64,000 bases of DNA from Bradyrhizobium sp. CCBAU 53338 (GTDB lineage Bacteria; Pseudomonadota; Alphaproteobacteria; Rhizobiales; Xanthobacteraceae): the NCBI RefSeq assembly GCF_015291665.1, contig NZ_CP030048.1, positions 248,001 through 312,000 of the forward strand, read 5' to 3'. Below the pieces are notes generated by a model. The model did no database searches, was not told where the DNA came from, and was given only the letters and a program-made list of their open reading frames with translations. Numbering within the stretch: position 1 is the stretch's first letter; every line of letters starts with the position of its first letter. Shown in pieces: positions 35,755 through 44,252 of this stretch. The position numbers and the translations under genes are program-made.

Positions 35755-36735
35755 TCATTCCTCTGCCTTGAAGGGGCGGGTCAACAACCCCGAGATCGCG
35801 GCGTCGATCGTGCTCCTGCCGCTCAGGATCGAAGCGACCGCTCCTGATACAGGCATCTCGACGTTTTGCGAAGCGGCGAGCTCGATCAGCACCGGTGCGG
35901 TGGATTCGCCTTCGGCCAGCTTGCCGGCCGGCGGCTGCTCGCCGCGCCCGAGTGCCAGCCCGAGTGCGAAATTGCGCGACTGCGGGCTCGAACAGGTCAG
36001 GATCAAATCGCCGAGACCGGACAAGCCCGTGAGCGTCTCACCGCGCGCGCCGAGCGCGCGACCCAGCCGCGTCAGCTCGGCAAAGCCGCGCGTCGTGAGC
36101 GCGGCCTGGGCGGAGGCGCCGAGTTTGCGTCCGACAGAGATGCCGACTGCAATCGCGAGCACGTTTTTGGCGGCGCCGCCGATCTCGACGCCGCGAACGT
36201 CAGTGGTGTGATAGGGCCGGAAGGTCGCGGAGCCCAGCGCCTGGACCATCTGGCTCGCCAGTGGCTCGTCCCTCGCCGCAAGCGTCACCGCCGTCGGCAG
36301 GCCGCGGGCGACGTCGTCGGCAAAGCTCGGGCCCGACAGGATCGCAGGAATCGCATGCGGCGCGGCTTCCGCGATCACGTCGGTCATGAATTTGTGGGTG
36401 CCGTGCTCGATGCCCTTGGCGCAGGCGATGATCGGAACAGAGTTTGTGACGTGCGAGACCAGCAGGTTCACCGCGCCGCGCAGATGCTGCGCCGGCGCTG
36501 CGATCAGCAGCATGTCGGCGCGCGCAGCGAGGGCCAGATTGCTCGTCACCGCAATCTCAGGCGCAAGCCGAACGCCCGGCAGCCGCGGGTTGTCGCGGGT
36601 CGATTGGATGCGCGCGGCGTGTTCGGCGTTGCGCGCCCACAGCGTCACGCTTCGTCCTGCGCGCGCGGCCACCATCGCCAGCGCCGTGCCCCAGGCACCG
36701 GCCCCGATCACAGCGACGGAGCGAAACGCAGTCAT
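35755..36735 (-). CDS. gpsA: Glycerol-3-phosphate dehydrogenase [NAD(P)+]
   Basis: A 326-residue enzyme with the N-terminal motif [18 protein letters not shown] and the conserved lysine in [32 protein letters not shown] and the C-terminal [13 protein letters not shown] complete the signature. It reduces dihydroxyacetone phosphate to sn-glycerol 3-phosphate, the head-group precursor of phospholipids. It lies 2 bp after tsaD and 2 bp before the EVE gene, so the three form an operon. Confidence 0.97.
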   Translation of the reverse strand: MTAFRSVAVIGAGAWGTALAMVAARAGRSVTLWARNAEHAARIQSTRDNPRLPGVRLAPEIAVTSNLALAARADMLLIAAPAQHLRGAVNLLVSHVTNSVPIIACAKGIEHGTHKFMTDVIAEAAPHAIPAILSGPSFADDVARGLPTAVTLAARDEPLASQMVQALGSATFRPYHTTDVRGVEIGGAAKNVLAIAVGISVGRKLGASAQAALTTRGFAELTRLGRALGARGETLTGLSGLGDLILTCSSPQSRNFALGLALGRGEQPPAGKLAEGESTAPVLIELAASQNVEMPVSGAVASILSGRSTIDAAISGLLTRPFKAEE

Positions 36736-36737
36736 TG

Positions 36738-37829
36738 CTAGTATCCCGCCCGCGTCTTGCCGTAACCGGCCGGCGCAGTGGCGTTGGCGTCGAGCAGCCA
36801 GCGCGCGCGGGGCTGCGCCTCCAAGGTATCGGTGATGCCGAGGGCGAGGCGTTCGGCGCCGGCCCAGGCAATCATCGCGCCATTGTCCGTGCAGAGCGCA
36901 GGAGGCGGCATGATCAGTTGCGTCTGTGCTTGCTTGGCCACGTCAAACAGGGCGCCGCGGATCGCCTGATTGGCGGCGACGCCGCCGGCCGCGACCAGCG
37001 CGCGTGGCGCGCCGAACTGCTCGCGGAAAAGCCGCAGGCCAACGCGCAGCCGGTCGGCCGTGGAGTCCAGCACCGCGGCCTGAAAGCTCGCGCAGAGATC
37101 GTTGACGTCTTGCGGCGTGATCTCGGCGAGTCGGCTGGCTTCGGTGCGGACGGCCGTCTTCAGGCCTGACAGCGAGAAATTGGCGTCGGGGCGACCCTGC
37201 ATCGGCCGTGGAAACGCAAAGCGCGTCGCATCGCCATTCGTCGCGGCGCGCTCGACCTGCGGGCCGCCCGGATAGGGCAGGCCCAGCATCTTCGCGACCT
37301 TGTCGAAGGCCTCGCCGATCGCGTCGTCGACGGTGGTGCCGAGCCGTAAATATCGGCCGACGCCGGTGACCGCGACGATCTGGGTGTGGCCGCCGGAGGC
37401 GAGGAACAGGCAGTAAGGAAATTCGATACCATCGGTCAGGCGCGGCGTCAGCGCATGCGCCTCGAGATGGTTGACCGCGACCAGCGGCGTGTCATGCACC
37501 ATCGCGATCGCCTTCGCGGTGGTGAGCCCGACGATGACGCCGCCGATCAGTCCCGGCCCCGCGGCGGCCGCGACACCGTCGAGCTGGGCGAAACCGATGC
37601 CGGCCTCGCTCATGGCGCGATCGATGATGCCGTCGAGCAGGTCGACATGGGCGCGTGCGGCGATCTCCGGAACGACGCCGCCGAAGCGGGCGTGCTCCTC
37701 GACCTGCGACCGCACGATATTGGACAAGATCCTGCCGCTCCCGTTGGGCGCGCGCTCGATCACGGCCGCCGCGGTCTCGTCGCACGTGGTCTCGATGCCC
37801 AGTACCAGCATTGGCGAATTGTTATCCAA
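36738..37829 (-). CDS. tsaD: tRNA N6-adenosine threonylcarbamoyltransferase
   Basis: A 363-residue Kae1/Gcp family protein. It starts [18 protein letters not shown]. The metal-binding histidines are in [14 protein letters not shown], the substrate loop is in [13 protein letters not shown], and the C-terminus has [18 protein letters not shown]. With TsaB and TsaE it transfers threonylcarbamoyl to A37 of tRNAs reading ANN codons. A TTG at 37829 has AAGGG six bases upstream, while the ATG at 37811 has no clear ribosome site, so the start is uncertain by six codons. It diverges from hemD. Confidence 0.96.
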   Translation of the reverse strand: MDNNSPMLVLGIETTCDETAAAVIERAPNGSGRILSNIVRSQVEEHARFGGVVPEIAARAHVDLLDGIIDRAMSEAGIGFAQLDGVAAAAGPGLIGGVIVGLTTAKAIAMVHDTPLVAVNHLEAHALTPRLTDGIEFPYCLFLASGGHTQIVAVTGVGRYLRLGTTVDDAIGEAFDKVAKMLGLPYPGGPQVERAATNGDATRFAFPRPMQGRPDANFSLSGLKTAVRTEASRLAEITPQDVNDLCASFQAAVLDSTADRLRVGLRLFREQFGAPRALVAAGGVAANQAIRGALFDVAKQAQTQLIMPPPALCTDNGAMIAWAGAERLALGITDTLEAQPRARWLLDANATAPAGYGKTRAGY

Positions 37830-37962
37830 TTTGCGCCCTTGCGCTCATCCGGAAAGCAGAGTTCTGGTAACGCGGTAGCATTCCGGGGTTGGCTTATGCA
37901 ATCGTCACGCGCCGTCCTCCCTCGCGAATGCGTCGCCGCCACGCGGTTCGGGAACACAAGCG

Positions 37963-38709
37963 ATGTCCATACTTGTCACACGGCCGCATCCCGACAATGA
38001 GGCGACGGCGGAAAATTTGCGCGCGCGGGGGCATGTGGTGCTGCTCGCGCCGGTGCTCAAGTGCGAGCCGGTCGCTTTCCATGACGGGAGCGAGGCGGGT
38101 TACAGCGCCGTCATCGCCACATCGGCCAATGCGATCCGTGCCGTCGCGCCGCAATTGCGCGACCTCGGGCTCGTCGAGCTGCCGCTGTTCGCGGTCGGCG
38201 AGCACACGGCGTCCGTGGCGCGCGAATTCGGCTTTACGCATGTGATCGTCGCCGGTGGCGATGCCGCGTCCTTGCGCGACAAGGTGGTGCAGAGCGCGCG
38301 CGACAAGGTGCTGAAGAAAAAGAGTACGCTGCTTTATCTGGCGGGCGCCGATCTGTCGCGGGATCTCGGCGGCGAGCTGGGCGCGGACGGGTTCAGCGTG
38401 GTCACGCAGACGACCTATCGGATGGCCCCGGTCAAGATTCTCCCGCGCGAGGTCTGCGAAGGCTTTGCCGCGCATGGCATCGAGGCGGTGCTGCATTACT
38501 CCCGGCGCAGCGCGCGCGCCTTCCTGGATGCGGCGCGGGACGAAGGCGTCGAAATCTCCGCGCTGGCGATTCCACAATGCTGCCTGTCCGAGACTGTCGC
38601 CAGCGTGCTGCGCGATGCCGGTGCGTCGCAGGTTCTGGTGGCCACGCGCCCGGACGAAAATGCCCTATTTGACGCCTTGGAGCGTGCTTTGCGGACCCGT
38701 TTGGCGTAA
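37963..38709 (+). CDS. hemD: Uroporphyrinogen-III synthase
   Basis: A 248-residue protein of the poorly conserved HemD family. SILVTRPHPDNEATAENLRA is the usual start and ATSANAIRAV the most conserved segment; LHYSRRSARAF and a second alpha/beta domain follow. It cyclises hydroxymethylbilane to uroporphyrinogen III in haem, cobalamin and related pathways. It heads the cluster hemD - mitofilin-like - hemY and diverges from tsaD, an arrangement typical of alphaproteobacteria, which supports the call beyond sequence alone. Confidence 0.93.
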   Translation: MSILVTRPHPDNEATAENLRARGHVVLLAPVLKCEPVAFHDGSEAGYSAVIATSANAIRAVAPQLRDLGLVELPLFAVGEHTASVAREFGFTHVIVAGGDAASLRDKVVQSARDKVLKKKSTLLYLAGADLSRDLGGELGADGFSVVTQTTYRMAPVKILPREVCEGFAAHGIEAVLHYSRRSARAFLDAARDEGVEISALAIPQCCLSETVASVLRDAGASQVLVATRPDENALFDALERALRTRLA

Positions 38710-38774
38710 GAGGACGGGCCGAATCCGACGCAATCGGGCTCGTCTGTGGTATGCAAGTGTGAGGAACCGTCACG

Positions 38775-40022
38775 ATGGCCGACGACAAGCCTGAAGACGC
38801 AGGATTGGCTCCCGAGTCCGGCCGTGCCAAGCGCACCCCGCCGACCATCGATCTCGAGGCGACCGAAGTCTCCACCCAGCCGCAGGATGTGGCGGGCGAG
38901 CCGGAGGCGCAGCCATCGGGCGAGCAGGCAAGATCCGAGCAGGCCGCGGCTCAAGACGCCGAGGTCGAGACCGCCAAGGCTGAAACAGCCAAGGCCGAAA
39001 CAACCAAGGCCGAGCCGCAGCGCGAGGAGACGCAGGCCGCCGCTGCGCCCGCCGCCATTTCACCCTGGGTGATCGCCCCATTTTCCGGCGCGGCCGCGGC
39101 CGCGGTCGTGATCGCAGTCGGTTGGATGCTGGGCTGGCCCGCGGTGCAGGCCCCGCCTGCGGCGCCACAAGTGACGAGCGCCACTGTCGACGCACTGAGC
39201 GGTCGCGTCGCGGCAGTCGAAGCCAAGGCGGGCAAGCCCGCGGTCGATCCGGCGATGGTCGCGCGGCTCGATGCGCTGGAGAAATCCGTCGGCGCCCTGC
39301 GCAGCGACATGGCCGGTTTGCGGACGCAGTCCGACAAGACTGCAAGCGCAGTGAACGAAAAATCCACGCCGCGTGACTCGTCGGTCTCGTCCGACCTCGC
39401 AGCCCTCGGCGATCGCATCTCCCAGCTCGAACGTGCCAGCTCGACCGCACGCGCCGAGCTCGCGCAGCAAGGCGAAAAGATCGCCGATGCCAAGGCGGTG
39501 GACGACAAGCCGTTGCGCCACCTGGTCGCAGCCACTCTGCTCGACGTCGCCGTTCGTCATAACGATCCGTACGAAGAGCAGCTCAATGCTGCGCGGGCGT
39601 TCACAACCAAGCCTGACGTGCTCAAACCGCTCGATGCGTTTGCTGCGTCAGGCATTCCGACGCCGGTCGTGCTGACTCGCGAGCTCCTCAACATCGTGCC
39701 GAAGCTGTCACCGCCGCCGGAGGCGCCAGCCGCTGGCGCCGGCATCGTCGAGCGCCTTGAGGCGGGCGCGTCGAAGCTCGTCCGCATCGAGCGCACCGAC
39801 GGGGTCGGCAACGATCGCGGCGCCATCGTAACGCGCATCACCGCAGCGGCGCTGCGGAACGATTTCGTCGAGGCGCGGCGCGAGCTGAAGGCGTTGCCCG
39901 AGACCAATCGCGCGCCGGCGCAGGCGTGGCTCGACAAGGCCGATGCCAGAGACGCCGCACTCACGGCGTCCCGCAAATTCGCCGACGACGCGCTGGCTGG
40001 TCTCAGCAAGCCCGCTCAATAG
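38775..40022 (+). CDS. Alphaproteobacterial mitofilin (Mic60-like, COG4223) inner membrane protein
   Basis: A 415-residue protein with an acidic/Ala-rich cytoplasmic N-terminus (1-92), one membrane helix (about 95-117) and a long periplasmic part. The periplasmic part has coiled-coil heptads (about 135-240) and a helical C-terminal mitofilin-like domain (about 240-400). Alphaproteobacterial Mic60 shapes inner-membrane invaginations and is typically encoded between hemD and hemY (published family knowledge), exactly as here. Databases often label it a hypothetical or phage tail protein. The N-terminus contains three five-residue repeats (ETAKA, ETAKA, ETTKA). Confidence 0.85.
   Translation: MADDKPEDAGLAPESGRAKRTPPTIDLEATEVSTQPQDVAGEPEAQPSGEQARSEQAAAQDAEVETAKAETAKAETTKAEPQREETQAAAAPAAISPWVIAPFSGAAAAAVVIAVGWMLGWPAVQAPPAAPQVTSATVDALSGRVAAVEAKAGKPAVDPAMVARLDALEKSVGALRSDMAGLRTQSDKTASAVNEKSTPRDSSVSSDLAALGDRISQLERASSTARAELAQQGEKIADAKAVDDKPLRHLVAATLLDVAVRHNDPYEEQLNAARAFTTKPDVLKPLDAFAASGIPTPVVLTRELLNIVPKLSPPPEAPAAGAGIVERLEAGASKLVRIERTDGVGNDRGAIVTRITAAALRNDFVEARRELKALPETNRAPAQAWLDKADARDAALTASRKFADDALAGLSKPAQ
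38967..39011 (+). repeat. 15-bp tandem repeat (three units) in the Mic60-like gene
   Basis: Units at 38967-38981, 38982-38996 and 38997-39011 code ETAKA, ETAKA and ETTKA with one to three differences each. They lie in the presumed disordered cytoplasmic segment before the membrane helix. Confidence 0.85.
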
Positions 40023-40057
40023 GATTCGCGCAACGATCCGCGCGTATAGGAACAGTC

Positions 40058-41797
40058 ATGCTTCGCATCGTCCTCTTCCTCGTTCTGATTGCGCTCGCAG
40101 GCGCCGGTGCGGCCTGGGTTGCCGATCAGCCCGGCAATGTCGTGCTGACCTGGGGCGGCTGGCGAGCCTCGCCGAGCATTCCGGTGTTCGTGCTCTGCCT
40201 CGGCATATTCGCCGTCCTGATCGTCTTGCTCTGGAGCGTTCTGACCGCGATCTGGCGGATGCCCGGACGGATACGCCGCCGCCGGCATGAAAAGCGTCAC
40301 GCGCGCGGCCGCCACGCCATCACCCAGGGCCTGCTCGCGATCGGTCATGGCGACACTGCGCTGGCCCGCCGTCACGCCGAGGCGGCGCGACGGCATGCGC
40401 CCAGTGACCCGCTCGCGCTGCTGCTGCATGCGCAGTCGGCCCAGCTCGAGGGCAATCGCGATGAGGCACAGCGCGCCTTCCGCGCCATGGCCGAGCGCGA
40501 GGATACGCGGCTTCTGGGCCTGCGCGGCCTATTCATCGAGGCGCAGCGCGCCGACGATGCGGTCGGCGCGGTGATGATCGCGGAGGAGGCGATCAAGCTG
40601 TCGCCGTCCTCGACCTGGGCCTCGCACGCGGTGCTCGGTTTCCGCTGTGCGCGCGGCGACTGGAGCGGTGCGCTGGCGATCCTCGATTCGAATCTGTCGG
40701 CGGGCCTGATCGACAAGCAGGCCTATCGTAGGCAGCGCGGCGTGTTGCTGACGGCTCGCGCGCTCGAGCTCGAGACCATGGATCGCGACGTCGCGCGCGA
40801 GAGCGTGATGGAAGCCGTCAAGCTCGCGCCGACCCTGGTGCCGGCCGCCGTGCTGGCAGCAAAGTTCGAGAGCGAGGCCCATCAGGTACGCCGAGCGATG
40901 AAGCTGGTCGAAGCCGCCTGGCTCGCCAATCCGCACCCCGATCTCGCCGACGCCTATGCGCACGTCAAACTCGGCGATGCCGCGCGGCAGCGCTTGCAGC
41001 GGGTGGAGACCCTTGCGGGGAAAACGCCGGCGGACAAGGCCGGCCATGTCGAGGGCCAGCTCGCGATCGCGCGCGCCGCGATCGATGCCACTGAATTCGC
41101 CCGTGCGCGCGAGGTGCTCGCGCCCTACGTCAACGATCCGACCCAGCGCGTGGCGTTGCTGATGGCCGAGCTCGAACGCACTGAGCATGGCGACGGCGGC
41201 CGCGCCCGCGCCTGGACCTTGCGTGCGGTGCGCGCCCGTCACGACCCGGCCTGGACCGCGGACGGCTATGTCAGCGACCGCTGGCGACCGGTGTCTCCCG
41301 TCACCGGCCGTCTCGACGCTTTCCAGTGGCAGACGCCGGTGGCGAGCCTGCCCTCGGACAAGGGCACGACGATCGAGACCTCCGCCTTCGAGGAAGCCAT
41401 GCTCGCGGCTCCGCCGCCGAAGCGGGTGACGGTGGCCAGTGAGGTGCCGGCGGAACCTGTCGTGACGGCACCTGCTCCGACCCCCGCTCCGGCCGCGCAG
41501 GACAATGCGCCGCCAGCCGCCAAGGAAGAGGCGGCGGTGACGCTTGCGGAGCCGGTCAAGCCGGCGCCTGAGGCCGCCGAATCATCGCCGGTGGCGGAAA
41601 CCCCGGTGTTTCGGACCCGCGCCGACCTCGGCAAGCCCGCACAAGCGCCGATCCAGGCCGTCATCCCGATCGTCCGTGCGCCTGACGATCCCGGGATCGA
41701 TGACGACGGTCCGAGCGACGAATTTACGGAACAAATCGGCACGCCAAAGGCCCAGGCCGGCGGCTGGCGCGGATTCTGGTCCCGCTGGGGCGCGTGA
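40058..41797 (+). CDS. hemY: HemY-family TPR membrane protein
   Basis: A 579-residue protein with two N-terminal membrane helices (about 3-22 and 42-62; LWSVLTAIWRMPGRIRRRR follows) forming the HemY_N domain. A TPR-rich domain (about 80-400) and a long Ala/Pro-rich tail (about 470-560) follow. HemY proteins of this type are linked to protohaem synthesis by genetic context and are distinct from protoporphyrinogen oxidase HemY of Bacillus. The exact role is unknown; it may scaffold late haem enzymes. AGGA precedes ATG 40058 and the gene follows mic60 by 35 bp. Confidence 0.92.
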   Translation: MLRIVLFLVLIALAGAGAAWVADQPGNVVLTWGGWRASPSIPVFVLCLGIFAVLIVLLWSVLTAIWRMPGRIRRRRHEKRHARGRHAITQGLLAIGHGDTALARRHAEAARRHAPSDPLALLLHAQSAQLEGNRDEAQRAFRAMAEREDTRLLGLRGLFIEAQRADDAVGAVMIAEEAIKLSPSSTWASHAVLGFRCARGDWSGALAILDSNLSAGLIDKQAYRRQRGVLLTARALELETMDRDVARESVMEAVKLAPTLVPAAVLAAKFESEAHQVRRAMKLVEAAWLANPHPDLADAYAHVKLGDAARQRLQRVETLAGKTPADKAGHVEGQLAIARAAIDATEFARAREVLAPYVNDPTQRVALLMAELERTEHGDGGRARAWTLRAVRARHDPAWTADGYVSDRWRPVSPVTGRLDAFQWQTPVASLPSDKGTTIETSAFEEAMLAAPPPKRVTVASEVPAEPVVTAPAPTPAPAAQDNAPPAAKEEAAVTLAEPVKPAPEAAESSPVAETPVFRTRADLGKPAQAPIQAVIPIVRAPDDPGIDDDGPSDEFTEQIGTPKAQAGGWRGFWSRWGA

Positions 41798-41897
41798 GGC
41801 GCATTTCGCCTCCCGCTTGTCCTTGCCAATTCGGGCCATGCCCGATATCAGGAGCGCGCGTATCGGGGCCGGCATCGCCCGGGCCCCGGCAGGGTTC

Positions 41898-41973
41898 GCC
41901 GCAATAGCTCAGTCGGTAGAGCACGTCATTCGTAATGACGGGGTCGGGGGTTCGAATCCCTCTTGCGGCACCA
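41898..41973 (+). tRNA. tRNA-Thr (CGT)
   Basis: The cloverleaf is complete: acceptor GCCGCAA/TTGCGGC, D arm GCTC/GAGC, anticodon stem CGTCA/TGACG with loop TTCGTAA (anticodon CGT at 41931-41933), and T arm GGGGG-TTCGAAT-CCCTC. CCA is encoded. It reads ACG threonine codons. Confidence 0.97.
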
Positions 41974-42161
41974 GCCCCTTCCGTTCATCCGATCGCCACA
42001 GGCCAGGCGATGTCCACTGGCACCGCAAGCGGCCGCGACCAGGCCTGCCCTGAAGACGACGGTGAAGGCCGAAAAGCCCGGGCACAAGCGGAGGAGCGAA
42101 GGCCGCATCATCGCCGGGCTGCACCGTATTTATTGGTCAGCGGCGCGCCCCTCCCAGAATG

Positions 42162-42190
42162 AAAATGGCCGGGCAGAGCCCGGCCATTTT
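42162..42190. terminator. Strong bidirectional terminator
   Basis: A perfect 13-bp stem AAAATGGCCGGGC / GCCCGGCCATTTT with a 3-nt loop lies between tRNA-Thr and the convergent deacetylase gene. The A/T ends provide a U-run on both strands. Confidence 0.9.
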
Positions 42191-42217
42191 GCTCGTCGAA
42201 AACCTGACGCGCCTAGA

Positions 42218-43285
42218 CTAGCGTTGCGAAACCGTCTGCACCACACTCGACACCGGGCGTGCGTTCGTCGCATTGGTCGCCGGCACTTTCAATTCCTTGA
42301 GCACGGCTTCGTCATACTCGGGCAGCGAGTCGAAGGTCGTCTTCGCCTTGATCTGCACGACCTTGTAGCCGCCGGCCTTGAGACGCGCGAGCAGCGTCGG
42401 CAGTGCTTCGCCGGTGCGCTTCTGGAAGTCGTGCATCAGGATGATGCCCTTGCCGAGCTTGTCGAGCTTGGTCATCACGTTGCTGATGATCTTGTCCGGC
42501 GTGCTCTCCTTGCGGAAGTCGAAGGAGTCGAGGTCGGTCGAGAAGATGCCGATGTTGCGGCTGCCGAGATAGCTCACCAGTGCCGGGTTCTGCGACAGCT
42601 GCGGGAAGCGGAAGAACGGCGACGGATTGGTGCCGAGCGCCCATTTCACCGCGCTAAAGCCCTTCTCGATCTCGTCCTTGGCCTGCTGCTCGGTCATCTT
42701 CTTGCCGGCGAGATTGAGGTGCGACCAGGTGTGCGTGCCGACCGTGTGACCCTGGGCCAGAACCTGGCGAAGGATTTCCGGATGCCAGGTGGCGTGCTTG
42801 CCGACCGAGAAGAACAGGCCCTTGGTGCATTCATCGGCGAGTGCCTTGAGCACGGCCGGCGTGTTGTGCGGCCAGGGACTGTCGTCGAAGGTCAGCACGA
42901 CCTCCTTGTCGGCGAGGAAATCGAACTGCTTGTACTGCTCGAAGCCAAAGCCCGGACCGCCGGTGGTGTCGATCTCGACCACGCGCGAGACGCCCAGTGC
43001 GTTTGGATTGGTGCAGGTCGACGACTGTTGAACCGGTACCACGGCCGGCGCCGGCGCAGGAGCGGGCGCGGCGGCAGGCGCGGCGGGCTTGCCCGCGATC
43101 GTCGCGGTGGTCTCGACGTCATCCTTGGCGGCAAGCTTGGCCTGTGCCGGCAGGGGATCGGCGGCACGAGCGGCTGTTGTCTTGGGGGCGCCCTGATCGG
43201 AGCGCGAGGAATAAAAATACCAGCCTCCGGCGATCACGACCGCCGCAAGGACACTGGCCAACATCAGGCCCAACGCATTACGCAT
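42218..43285 (-). CDS. Polysaccharide deacetylase (NodB homology) family protein, membrane-anchored or exported
   Basis: A 355-residue protein with an N-terminal membrane or signal helix (about 5-24), a Pro/Ala-rich linker (about 60-95) and a NodB homology domain. Motif 1 VLTFDDSPWPHNTPAVL carries the metal/catalytic aspartates and GTHTWSHLNLAGK carries the H-x-x-x-H metal site. It would deacetylate a periplasmic or surface polysaccharide or peptidoglycan; it is not the Nod-factor enzyme by context. GGAAAGAG precedes ATG 43285. It diverges from the cysteine-rich protein gene. Confidence 0.92.
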   Translation of the reverse strand: MRNALGLMLASVLAAVVIAGGWYFYSSRSDQGAPKTTAARAADPLPAQAKLAAKDDVETTATIAGKPAAPAAAPAPAPAPAVVPVQQSSTCTNPNALGVSRVVEIDTTGGPGFGFEQYKQFDFLADKEVVLTFDDSPWPHNTPAVLKALADECTKGLFFSVGKHATWHPEILRQVLAQGHTVGTHTWSHLNLAGKKMTEQQAKDEIEKGFSAVKWALGTNPSPFFRFPQLSQNPALVSYLGSRNIGIFSTDLDSFDFRKESTPDKIISNVMTKLDKLGKGIILMHDFQKRTGEALPTLLARLKAGGYKVVQIKAKTTFDSLPEYDEAVLKELKVPATNATNARPVSSVVQTVSQR

Positions 43286-43414
43286 CGCTACTCTTTCCAA
43301 ATACGCAACCAAACCAGCGGAATGTCCGCGCGCCCGGCCATTAATGCGAAGGAACAGTTAACGTGACACCAACACGACAGCGGTTGCGGAGGAATTTCAG
43401 GCAGGTGCGCCAAA

Positions 43415-43428
43415 GTGACCGGGGTCAC
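43415..43428. promoter_or_regulatory. CRP-type dyad GTGA-N6-TCAC (site 1)
   Basis: GTGACCGGGGTCAC is a perfect 6-bp-arm palindrome and matches the GTGA-N6-TCAC core of the CRP/FNR superfamily. It lies about 117 bp upstream of the start of the 43539 gene. Confidence 0.5.
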
Positions 43429-43444
43429 AGAGGGTAGGCCGCCC

Positions 43445-43458
43445 GTGACGGTCATCAC
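43445..43458. promoter_or_regulatory. CRP-type dyad GTGA-N6-TCAC (site 2)
   Basis: GTGACGGTCATCAC again gives GTGA-N6-TCAC. Its centre is exactly 30 bp from that of site 1, close to three helical turns, so two dimers could bind the same face of the DNA. Confidence 0.5.
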
Positions 43459-43538
43459 AGTCGAAAGGATGTTCCCGGAGCATGGTCGTTCCCATCAACA
43501 ACGGGCGCGCGCACCCGCGGCGCCAATGGGAGCTTCAA

Positions 43539-43862
43539 ATGACGACGTCCTTTACCCCCAAGTCCTTCACCCCCAAGTCCTTCACGGCGAAGATCCGCGA
43601 CACCAGCCTGGCTCTGGGCTTTGCCGCGATCGTCTCGATCGTCTCGACCACATCGAGCTTCGCCTTCTCCGCCGAGGCGCAGCAGATGTGCACCGGCGAC
43701 GCCTTCCGCCTGTGCTCGTCGGAAATTCCCAACATTCCGAAGATCACCGCGTGCATGGTGAAGCATCGCTCGGACCTGAGCGCCGGCTGCCGCGCGGTGA
43801 TGGACAAGGATCTGGTCAAGGGCGCCTCTCGCAAGGTCGCCGACGCCCAGGATGGTCAGTAA
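43539..43862 (+). CDS. Small exported cysteine-rich-repeat protein (longer paralogue)
   Basis: A 107-residue protein with an N-terminal extension, a hydrophobic signal segment (about 23-45, ending SAEA) and a mature domain with four cysteines at 51, 59, 72 and 84. The spacing C-x7-C-x12-C-x11-C matches the Cys-rich repeat of the Golgi glycoprotein GLG1 type (PF00839, by recollection) and the neighbour at 44028. It is probably periplasmic with two disulfides; function unknown. GGGAG precedes ATG 43539. The N-terminus contains a perfect 15-bp duplication (TPKSF-TPKSF). Two CRP-type dyads lie upstream. Confidence 0.75.
   Translation: MTTSFTPKSFTPKSFTAKIRDTSLALGFAAIVSIVSTTSSFAFSAEAQQMCTGDAFRLCSSEIPNIPKITACMVKHRSDLSAGCRAVMDKDLVKGASRKVADAQDGQ
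43554..43583 (+). repeat. Perfect 15-bp tandem duplication in the cysteine-rich protein gene
   Basis: ACCCCCAAGTCCTTC occurs twice without a mismatch (43554-43568 and 43569-43583), coding TPKSF twice before the signal segment. Identity suggests a recent event. Confidence 0.9.
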
Positions 43863-44027
43863 AAGACGGTCAGTCAAAGTCGCGCTTCAAAGCTCCCGCG
43901 CGATGTGCCCCGGCGTAATGCCGGGGACCATCGGCCGGCGCAGGCCGCCCGGCAATAAAGCCGTTGCGGCCCTGGGATCGTCGCACTAGCTTCCCCCGCA
44001 CATATCGAGGGTACGAGGCATTACGCG

Positions 44028-44243
44028 ATGACCAGAGTTCTTTTCATTGTTTCCTTGATTCTGTGCGCATCGGGCGCTTCGGCGCAGCAGCAGCCCGGCC
44101 ATGACGCCTGCGCGCGCGACGTCACGCGTCATTGCCGCGCCGTGATGAACAATGGCGATAGCGCCGTGCTCGCCTGCTTGAAGCAGAACCGTGCCAAGCT
44201 GACCAAGGCCTGCGACAAGGTGCTGACGGATCACGGACAGTAA
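44028..44243 (+). CDS. Small exported cysteine-rich-repeat protein (short paralogue)
   Basis: A 71-residue protein: signal peptide (1-19, ending SGASA) plus one cysteine-rich repeat, CARDVTRHCRAVM then ALACLKQNRAKLTKACDKVL. The four mature cysteines at 28, 36, 50 and 62 have spacing x7, x13, x11, nearly the same as in the 43539 gene. Conserved features are an acidic/basic residue after the first Cys and a Leu-x-x-x-Cys end. The protein is probably periplasmic and disulfide-bonded; no function is known. The pair looks like a local duplication. Confidence 0.75.
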   Translation: MTRVLFIVSLILCASGASAQQQPGHDACARDVTRHCRAVMNNGDSAVLACLKQNRAKLTKACDKVLTDHGQ

Positions 44244-44252
44244 GGGTCACTG

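Noticed and set aside
42218..43285. Nodulation gene nodB
   Set aside because: The NodB-type deacetylase domain is present, but there is no nodA, nodC or nod box nearby, and the protein is much longer with a membrane anchor and linker.
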